Shown here piece after piece: positions 58,340-64,000 of a stretch of 64,000 bases of DNA (position 1 is the first letter of the stretch; each line of letters begins with the position of its first letter). The notes under the pieces were generated by a model, which worked only from the letters and a program-made list of their open reading frames with translations, had not been told where the DNA came from and searched no databases. Source of the stretch: Dokdonella sp. (GTDB lineage: Bacteria; Pseudomonadota; Gammaproteobacteria; Xanthomonadales; Rhodanobacteraceae); the NCBI GenBank assembly GCA_023228465.1, contig JALOBC010000004.1, positions 62,001 through 126,000 of the forward strand. The letters are read 5' to 3'. Both the position numbers and the translations under genes were made by a program.

Positions 58340-59583
58340 GCGTGCATTGTGGCGCGCTGCAGCGGCAGGCGGAAGCGCACCAGGGTGCCGCCGCCCGCGA
58401 CCGCCTCCATGCGCAGCTCGCCGCCCAGGCGTTCGACCGTGGCATGCGAGAGGGCCAGGCCGACCCCCAGCCCGTCCGGCTTGCTGCTGCGGAACAGCCC
58501 GCCGGATCGTTCGCGATTGAAGCCCGGACCGTGATCGCGCACGAAGCCCACCAGCACTTCGCCGGCGGTTTCCAGATGCAGGGCGACGCGCGCATCGCCG
58601 CTGCGCTCGCCGGCGTCGGCGGCATTGTTCAGGAGCACCTGCAGCAGGTGGCCGATGCCGGCATCGAAGACGACGTCGGGTGGCGCGGCGACCGCGCCGC
58701 TGCGCTCCAGCTCGATGGCCGGGCGTACGAGGCGCCAGCGCGCCACCGCCGCCTCCAGCGCGTGGGCCACCCCTTGCGCTTCGCCCGGGAGCGCATCGGC
58801 CGGGGCAGCCAGCTCGCGCACGCGGTCGCGGCAGGCATCCACCAGGCCGGCCATCGCCGCGGCTTCGGCGTGTTCGTCGCCATGCGCCGGCAGGCGTTCG
58901 AGCTGGTCTTCGAGCATCAGGGTGAGGGTCGCGAGCGGCGTGTTGAGCTCGTGCGCGACTGCTGCGGCGTGGGTCGCCAGCGCGAGGATGCCTTCATTGC
59001 GTGCCCACTGCTCGCGCAGCAGGGCCAGTTCGCGCTCGCGTTCGCGCAGGGCGCGGCCGATGTGAACCAGGAAGAAGGTGACCACGGCCGCCGAGATGAC
59101 GAACATGACCGCCATGCCGGCGAGGTGCAGGTCGAAGGCACTGTCGAACAGCCCGTCCAGATGCGGCAGCGGTTTTCCATACCAGGCCGATGCCGCATAA
59201 CAGGCACACGCCAGGAGCGCGGTGGCGAGCACCCAGCGCGCCGGCAGGGACGGGGCGACGAGCGCCACCGGGATCAGGAACAGCGGCGCGAACGGGTTCA
59301 TCGCGCCGCCGGCCCAGGCGATCAGCCAGCCCAGCACCAGCATGTCCACCGCGACGTGCAGCAGCACTTCCGCCGGATGCGCATGACGGGTGCGCCGCGC
59401 GCGCCAGGCGGCCCACAGGTTGAATGCGGCCAGCGCGCCGATGCCCGCCCACAGGGGCGCCGATGCCAGCGGCAGGCGCAGCAGATACACCACCAGAACG
59501 ACGGTCATCACCTGGCCCGCGAGCGCGAACCAGCGCAGCGTGGCGAGGCTGCCGAGCAGCCCGGGGGGAACGTCATGGCGCAT
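58324..59583 (-). CDS. regB: RegB/PrrB-type redox sensor histidine kinase
   Basis: A 419-residue membrane kinase with six N-terminal helices (about 12-170). The quinone-binding signature GGAMNPF (92-98) matches RegB's GGxxNPF. The phospho-acceptor is His211 in AAAVAHELNTPLATL. A cysteine in DACRDRVREL (Cys251) matches the redox-active cysteine of Rhodobacter RegB (the CRDIL block). ATPase motifs include LLNNAADAGE and DHGPGFN. The ATG at 59583 lies 203 bp from the divergent ZnuD-like gene, with a Zur-box candidate between. It should respond to quinone or redox state; targets are unknown. Confidence 0.88.
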   Translation of the reverse strand: MRHDVPPGLLGSLATLRWFALAGQVMTVVLVVYLLRLPLASAPLWAGIGALAAFNLWAAWRARRTRHAHPAEVLLHVAVDMLVLGWLIAWAGGAMNPFAPLFLIPVALVAPSLPARWVLATALLACACYAASAWYGKPLPHLDGLFDSAFDLHLAGMAVMFVISAAVVTFFLVHIGRALRERERELALLREQWARNEGILALATHAAAVAHELNTPLATLTLMLEDQLERLPAHGDEHAEAAAMAGLVDACRDRVRELAAPADALPGEAQGVAHALEAAVARWRLVRPAIELERSGAVAAPPDVVFDAGIGHLLQVLLNNAADAGERSGDARVALHLETAGEVLVGFVRDHGPGFNRERSGGLFRSSKPDGLGVGLALSHATVERLGGELRMEAVAGGGTLVRFRLPLQRATMHACKVS

Positions 59584-59723
59584 GCCGGCAGTGTAATGCG
59601 CCAGCGCGCAGCCCCACGCCACGCGCGGGCACACGGCCATCAGGCACGCCGAGCGCAGCCAGCCACGCCGCTGGCCGCGCAAGTCGACGTGCCCGCGCCG
59701 GGCAGCGATTGACGGCGGCTTTC

Positions 59724-59736
59724 GTTACATTATAAC
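59724..59736 (+). promoter_or_regulatory. Zur-box candidate upstream of the ZnuD-like receptor
   Basis: GTTACATTATAAC differs from the gammaproteobacterial Zur core GTTATANTATAAC at one position (C for T). It is flanked by CGTTA and TAACG as an imperfect palindrome. It lies 50 bases before the ATG of the ZnuD-like gene and 140 bases from the divergent regB start, so it could control either. Zinc-bound Zur would repress. Confidence 0.65.
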
Positions 59737-59786
59737 GTTTGCACCGTTTGCGTACCGGCGACGCCGGCCTTGCCCTGGAGCGCCCC

Positions 59787-61793
59787 ATGAAACTTGCCCT
59801 TCTCTGCGGCTGCATCGCCGCTGCCTTGTGCTTGCCCGCGTATGCGCAGGATGTCCCGACCACGGCGACCGACGAGGGCGCTCCCGCCGAGCCACGACCG
59901 CCTTCCGACGAAGCGGCGACGCGCCTCAACCAGATCGTGGTGAAGGCGGTGCCGCTTGGCCAGCGTGCCGACCAGCTGGTGACCCCGGTGAGCGTGCTCG
60001 AAGGCGCTGCCCTCGACGATGCGCGCGCGGCATCGATCGGCCAGACCATCGCCAACGTGCCCGGCGTCAGCACCAGCGCCTATGGCCAGGGCGTTGGCCG
60101 GCCGGTCATCCGCGGGCTGGATGGACCGCGCGTGGCGATCCTGGCCGACGGGGTCGGTACGGCCGATGCCTCGGCAATCAGTCAGGACCATGCCGTCACC
60201 GTGGAGCCGTTCCTGGCCGACCAGGTGGAGATCCTCAAGGGCCCGTCGACCCTGCTCTACGGCCCGGGAGCGATCGGCGGCGTGGTCAACGTGGTGGACG
60301 GACGCATTCCGCAGAAGTCGCCCGAGCAGGGCTTCGCCGGCCGCGCGCAACTGCAGTACGAGGACGTCTCCAATGGTGGCAGCGGCATGTTCCGCATCGA
60401 TACGGGCAACGACCGCTTCGTGCTGCACGCCGACGGGCTGAAACGGGATCTGGGTGATTATGCGATTCCCGGGCGCACCCTGCCCAACAGTTACGTGCGC
60501 GGTGATTCGGGTGCGCTGGGCGGATCGCTGCTCGGAGACTGGGGTTACCTTGGCGTGTCGGTGTCACGCTTCCTGAACAACTACGGCAATCCGGCCGAAC
60601 CGGGCAATCCCGACGAAGGCGAGGATCCGGTGCACATCGACATGGCGCAGACCCGCTACGAGCTCAAGGGCGCGCTCGAGGCCCCGCTCGCGGGCGTCGA
60701 GAAGCTCGAGCTCAGTGCCGCGCGTACCGATTACCAGCACACCGAGTTCGAGGGCGAGGATCCGGCCACGCGCTTCACCAACCGGTCCAGCGAGGGCCGC
60801 CTGCTGCTCACCCATGCGCCGCTGGGCGGCTGGCGGGGGGCCGTGGGCATGCAGGCGTCGCGGCGGGATTTCGCCGCGCTCGGCGAGGAAAGCTTCGTGC
60901 CGCCCACGCGCACGCGGGCCCTTGGGCTGTTCGCCACCGAGCAGCGCGAATGGGGGCGCCTGAAGCTCGAGCTGGGCGCGCGTGGCGATCGCGAGGAGAG
61001 TACGCCCGAAGCGGGCGAGCCGCGCACCTTCCACCCCTACAGCCTCTCGGCAGGCCTGGCGTGGCGCTTCGACGAGGCCTGGCATCTGACCGCCAACCTC
61101 GACCGCGCGCAGCGCGCGCCGGCCGAGGAGGAGCTCTACGCCTACGGCCCGCACGAAGCGTCGGCAACCTTCGAGATCGGCGATCCGAACCTGCGCAAGG
61201 AAACCGCCAACCAGTTCGAGATCGGCCTGCACCACCATGGCGAATGGGTGGATGCGAAGATCGCGATCTACGCCAACCGCTACGATGATTTCATCTATCT
61301 GGCCGATACCGGCGAGGTCGAGGACGACCTGCCGGTGCGCCTGTGGTCGCAGCAGGATGCGAAGTTCCGCGGCGGCGAGGTCGAGGCCACCTTCCACCTT
61401 GCCCGCAACGACAGCGGCCACTACGACCTCAAGCTGTGGGCCGACCGCGTGCGCGCCACCCTCGATGGCGGCGGCAACCTGCCGCGCATCCCGGCCGCGC
61501 GCCTGGGCACGGAACTCTCCTGGCGCAACGATGCGTGGCGCGCGAGCCTCGGCGCGACGCGCTACTTTGCGCAGGACGACACCGCCGCCCACGAAACGCC
61601 CACGCCCGGCTTCACCCTGGTCAACGCCCGCCTGGCCTGGAATTTCGCCAACGGCGAGCGCTCCGGCTGGGAGGCCTTCCTCGGCGGCGAGAACCTGACC
61701 AACCAGACCGCGCGCCTGTCCACTTCGCTGGTCAAGGACCAGGTGCCGTTGCCCGGTCGCAATATCAGCCTGGGCGTGCGCGGCTGGTTCTGA
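59787..61793 (+). CDS. znuD: TonB-dependent receptor, ZnuD-like (zinc uptake)
   Basis: A 668-residue precursor. Signal peptide MKLALLCGCIAAALCLPAYAQ. The plug region includes ARLNQIVVKA, IGQTIANVPGVSTSAYGQGVGRPVIRGLDGPRVAILADGVGTADAS, and VEILKGPSTLLYGPGAIGGVVNVVDG. The VHIDMAQTRYELKG strand and the C-terminal ENLTNQTARLSTSLVKDQVPLPGRNISLGVRGWF pattern are those of ZnuD, which imports zinc under scarcity. The His-rich loops of meningococcal ZnuD are short here. The ATG at 59787 begins the signal. A Zur-box candidate lies upstream. Zinc specificity is inferred from pattern and operator. Confidence 0.85.
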   Translation: MKLALLCGCIAAALCLPAYAQDVPTTATDEGAPAEPRPPSDEAATRLNQIVVKAVPLGQRADQLVTPVSVLEGAALDDARAASIGQTIANVPGVSTSAYGQGVGRPVIRGLDGPRVAILADGVGTADASAISQDHAVTVEPFLADQVEILKGPSTLLYGPGAIGGVVNVVDGRIPQKSPEQGFAGRAQLQYEDVSNGGSGMFRIDTGNDRFVLHADGLKRDLGDYAIPGRTLPNSYVRGDSGALGGSLLGDWGYLGVSVSRFLNNYGNPAEPGNPDEGEDPVHIDMAQTRYELKGALEAPLAGVEKLELSAARTDYQHTEFEGEDPATRFTNRSSEGRLLLTHAPLGGWRGAVGMQASRRDFAALGEESFVPPTRTRALGLFATEQREWGRLKLELGARGDREESTPEAGEPRTFHPYSLSAGLAWRFDEAWHLTANLDRAQRAPAEEELYAYGPHEASATFEIGDPNLRKETANQFEIGLHHHGEWVDAKIAIYANRYDDFIYLADTGEVEDDLPVRLWSQQDAKFRGGEVEATFHLARNDSGHYDLKLWADRVRATLDGGGNLPRIPAARLGTELSWRNDAWRASLGATRYFAQDDTAAHETPTPGFTLVNARLAWNFANGERSGWEAFLGGENLTNQTARLSTSLVKDQVPLPGRNISLGVRGWF

Positions 61794-61874
61794 ACCGGCC
61801 ATCGGCATGCTCGTCCGGGAAGTGAATGCCGACCGCCGCCAGCACGCCCTTTCCGGACCGACGGCGAGGCGCGC

Positions 61875-62378
61875 TCAGGCGCTTTGCTTGCGCCGCTTCT
61901 CCAGCCGCTTGAGCAGCAGCGAGCGCTTCAGCGCAGACAGGTGGTCGACGAAGACCTTGCCCTGGAGATGATCCATCTCGTGCTGCACGCACACCGCGAG
62001 CGGACCCTCGAATTCGCGTTCGATGGCCTGGCCATCCACGTCCTGGAAGGCCACCTTGACCCGCAGTGCGCGGGTCACGTCGGCGAAGATGCCGGGGAAG
62101 GACAGGCAGCCTTCCTGGTACACCTGTTCGCCCGAGCTTTCCAGGATGCGGGCGTTGATCAGCGCCATCGGCTGATCGCGCTCCTCGGACATGTCCATCA
62201 CCAGCACCTGCCGGTGCACGTCGACCTGGGTGGCCGCCAGGCCCACGCCTGGTGCGGCGTACATGGTCTCGAACATGTCCGCCACGAGTTGCTTGAGGGC
62301 GGCGTCGAACGTGTCGACCGGCTGTGCCCGGGTGCGCAGGCGGGGATCGGGAAATTCAAGAATTTCAAGTAGAGCCAT
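61875..62378 (-). CDS. def: Peptide deformylase
   Basis: A 167-residue metalloprotease that removes the formyl group from nascent proteins. All three motifs are present: GVGLAATQ (44-51), EGCLSFP with Cys91 (89-95), and QHEMDHL with His133, Glu134 and His137. Length is normal. In many bacteria def is next to fmt, which makes its substrate; here def and fmt are separated by the TonB/RegBA region. It is divergent from the LysM gene and convergent with the ZnuD-like gene. Confidence 0.96.
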   Translation of the reverse strand: MALLEILEFPDPRLRTRAQPVDTFDAALKQLVADMFETMYAAPGVGLAATQVDVHRQVLVMDMSEERDQPMALINARILESSGEQVYQEGCLSFPGIFADVTRALRVKVAFQDVDGQAIEREFEGPLAVCVQHEMDHLQGKVFVDHLSALKRSLLLKRLEKRRKQSA

Positions 62379-62535
62379 GCCGGATCACATGCGGGCACAG
62401 GGGCGCCATTGCAAGCGGATGGGGCATGGTAGCCCGCAGCACGCGGGCGCGCGACGGCGCGGCACTGGCGCGCCGCCGGCCACGCCGACCTGCACGACTT
62501 GCCGCGCTTGCGACGCAGTTCGTTTTCCGCTGGCG

Positions 62536-62562
62536 GGTTTTTCCACTACACTCGGAAAAACC
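62536..62562. promoter_or_regulatory. Inverted repeat around a candidate -10 box of the LysM gene
   Basis: GGTTTTTCC (62536-62544) and GGAAAAACC (62554-62562) are perfect inverted repeats separated by nine bases. The spacer contains TACACT (62547-62552), a fair -10 hexamer. A repressor or activator bound there would control the LysM gene about 25 bases downstream. No known regulator matches. Confidence 0.45.
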
Positions 62563-62588
62563 GCTTGGGGATTAGGGGATTGGCCGCC

Positions 62589-63776
62589 ATGCTTAAAAAG
62601 CTGCTTGCGATTTCGGTCGGACTGCTGGTCGCCTTGACCGTGTATGCGGCGGGCGTGGAGTGGACGGACCAGCATCCCGACCGCTACGTCGTCAAGAAGG
62701 GCGACACGCTGTGGGGCATTTCCGCGCGCTTCCTGAAGAAGCCCTGGTACTGGCCGGAGATCTGGCAGGCCAACCCGCAGGTCAGGAACCCGCATCTCAT
62801 CTATCCCGGCGACGAGCTGGTGCTGGCGGGCGGTCATGTCAGTCACGGCGACGGCTCGATCGGGCCGCATGCGCGCGCCACGGCGCTGGACGAAGCCATC
62901 CCGCCGATCGAGCTCAGCGACATCAAGCAGTGGCTGAAGGATACCCGCATCGTCGGCGAGCAGGCCTTCGAGAACGCGCCGCACGTGGTCGGCATCGAGG
63001 ACAACCGCCTGCGCGGCTCCGGTGGGCAACTGGTGTACCTGCGCGGCATCGACGCCGAAGCGGGGACCCAGCTCGCCCTGGTGCGCCCGGTCGGCCGCTA
63101 CTACGACATGCCGCCGGTGCACAAGGGCGAGCCGCGCGAGGTGTACCGGCAGGGCAACAACGCCGATCGCCCGCGCGACTGGCCGGACGCACGCGACGGG
63201 CGCCCGGCGCTGCTGTGGCATCACGGCCCGATCGAATACACGTTGCAGGGGCGGGTCCGCTTCCTCGGCTATGAAATGATCGATTTCGGCCGCATCGAGG
63301 TGACCCGGCGCGCCGACGTGTCCTCGGCCCTCGTGATCAGCTCGGACTTCGAGATTCGCGCGGGCGACTACGTCCTGCCGATCATCGACCAGCCCTACGA
63401 CACCCAGTACGTGCCGCATGCGCCAGCCAGCGTGCCCAGGGACATGCGCGTGCTCGCCTTCTCCGATGCCCTGAACGCGGTCGGCCCGCGCCAGGTGGTG
63501 GCGCTCTCGCGCGGCAGCGCCGACGGCATCGAGAACGGCCACACCTTCAGCATCTACCAGGCGGGCGAACAGGTCGTCGATCGTACCGATTACCCGGACG
63601 CGAGCTTCCGCAAGACCTTTCACCCGGGCAAGTCGAAGGTCACCCTGCCGCCCGAGTTCGTCGGCCACGTGATGGTGTTCCGCACCTTCGAGCGCGTCAG
63701 CTATGGCCTGGTGATGGACGCGATCAGGCCGGTGCACATCGGCGATTTCCTGCACGATCCGGATTCGACGCCCTGA
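62589..63776 (+). CDS. LysM peptidoglycan-binding exported protein
   Basis: A 395-residue precursor. An N-terminal signal-like helix (MLKKLLAISVGLLVALTVYAAG) precedes one LysM domain at about 34-80 (YVVKKGDTLWGISARFLKKPWYWPEIWQANPQVRNPHLIYPGDELVL). The remaining 300 residues are beta-rich, with no enzymatic motif visible. This LysM protein is found next to dprA in many Xanthomonadales and Betaproteobacteria. It is probably periplasmic and bound to peptidoglycan. dprA follows after about 80 bp in the same direction. Confidence 0.88.
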   Translation: MLKKLLAISVGLLVALTVYAAGVEWTDQHPDRYVVKKGDTLWGISARFLKKPWYWPEIWQANPQVRNPHLIYPGDELVLAGGHVSHGDGSIGPHARATALDEAIPPIELSDIKQWLKDTRIVGEQAFENAPHVVGIEDNRLRGSGGQLVYLRGIDAEAGTQLALVRPVGRYYDMPPVHKGEPREVYRQGNNADRPRDWPDARDGRPALLWHHGPIEYTLQGRVRFLGYEMIDFGRIEVTRRADVSSALVISSDFEIRAGDYVLPIIDQPYDTQYVPHAPASVPRDMRVLAFSDALNAVGPRQVVALSRGSADGIENGHTFSIYQAGEQVVDRTDYPDASFRKTFHPGKSKVTLPPEFVGHVMVFRTFERVSYGLVMDAIRPVHIGDFLHDPDSTP

Positions 63777-63781
63777 GGAGC

Positions 63782-63842
63782 CGGGAATCGTTGGCGGCAA
63801 TCGGGAGTCCCAGACGCAGGCTCCTGCGATTCCCGATTCCCG
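63782..63842. repeat. Intergenic GATTCCC-type repeat and inverted repeat
   Basis: CGGGAATCG (63782-63790) is the exact reverse complement of CGATTCCCG (63827-63835), and GATTCCC is repeated in tandem in the right arm (63828-63841). AATCGGGAGTCC lies between. Such GGGAATC heptamer repeats are scattered in Xanthomonadales intergenic regions. A long hairpin could form between the LysM gene and dprA. Function unknown. Confidence 0.6.
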
Positions 63843-63857
63843 ACGCCCACGCGGCCG

Positions 63858-64000
63858 ATGCGCGGTTCCGATGACATGGACAGCACGCACGTCGCGCGCG
63901 ACGCCTGGCTGATCCTGCTGCGCGCCCCCGGCCTGGGGGCCGCCGCCCTGCGCACGCTGCTGGAGCGCCATGGCGACGCGCCTGCGGCGCTCGCCGCGGC
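63858..64000 (+). CDS. dprA: DNA processing protein DprA, 5' part only
   Basis: Open frame from the ATG at 63858 (or 63876) to the window end, without a stop. MDSTHVARDAWLILLRAPGLG followed by AAALRTLLERHGDAPAALAA is the N-terminal SAM-like helix region of DprA, which binds single-stranded DNA and loads RecA in natural transformation. Only about 45 residues are visible, so the call rests on this pattern and on the conserved LysM-dprA order. Confidence 0.75.
   Translation, partial: MRGSDDMDSTHVARDAWLILLRAPGLGAAALRTLLERHGDAPAALAA

Overview
The window is a GC-rich, densely packed chromosomal segment of a gammaproteobacterium, most likely of the order Xanthomonadales (Lysobacterales). Pointers are a CGFS glutaredoxin fused to a rhodanese domain, an exported protein ending in a DGFESG motif, the fmt-rsmB-DUF4390-ntrY gene string, a def / LysM / dprA divergent locus, and intergenic GATTCCC heptamer repeats. 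Nearly all genes are housekeeping genes. No prophage, CRISPR array or intact transposase is visible.

Layout. 0-5 kb: a methyltransferase cut by the window edge, an EcsC-like protein, an LpxL-type acyltransferase, dtd and rpoD. 5.06-5.37 kb: a tRNA-Ile(CAU) gene whose anticodon loop is interrupted by a 235-nt group I intron. 5.6-9.1 kb: a DUF1328 membrane peptide and an operon with a methyltransferase, a diheme cytochrome c, a triheme cytochrome c and a membrane protein. 9.2-23.8 kb: maeB, an exported M20 peptidase, a frameshifted secreted protein, rsgA, an alaA-like aminotransferase, an SGNH hydrolase, an NlpC/P60 hydrolase, an aldo/keto reductase, the Grx-rhodanese fusion, apt and fadE. 23.8-24.8 kb: a wrecked alpha/beta hydrolase gene whose middle is replaced by unrelated DNA with three copies of an 18-bp palindrome. 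24.9-34 kb: a diguanylate cyclase, ogt, alkA, an SDR, a small lipoprotein, sppA, a MATE pump and a DUF3667 protein.

34.0-34.75 kb is a 761-bp gene-free stretch with a cluster of DnaA boxes upstream of priA. 37-41.2 kb holds rpoH (with a CIRCE-like element in its leader) and, transcribed in the same direction, ftsE-ftsX-response regulator-ung with overlapping ends. 41.3-44.2 kb has a lone gspF, a lipoprotein, a TPR protein and a 3-hydroxybutyrate dehydrogenase-like SDR. 44.3-53.6 kb carries ntrX, three glycosyltransferases, and ntrY-DUF4390-rsmB-fmt with overlapping ends. The glycosyltransferases separate ntrY from ntrX.

53.6-61.8 kb separates fmt from def, which are commonly neighbours. It holds an exported module (TonB receptor, BNR-repeat protein with a CECC motif, thioredoxin-like protein), a RegB/RegA-type redox two-component system, and a ZnuD-like TonB receptor preceded by a near-consensus Zur box. 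I read this as an envelope metal and redox island. The window ends with def, a LysM protein and the first codons of dprA.
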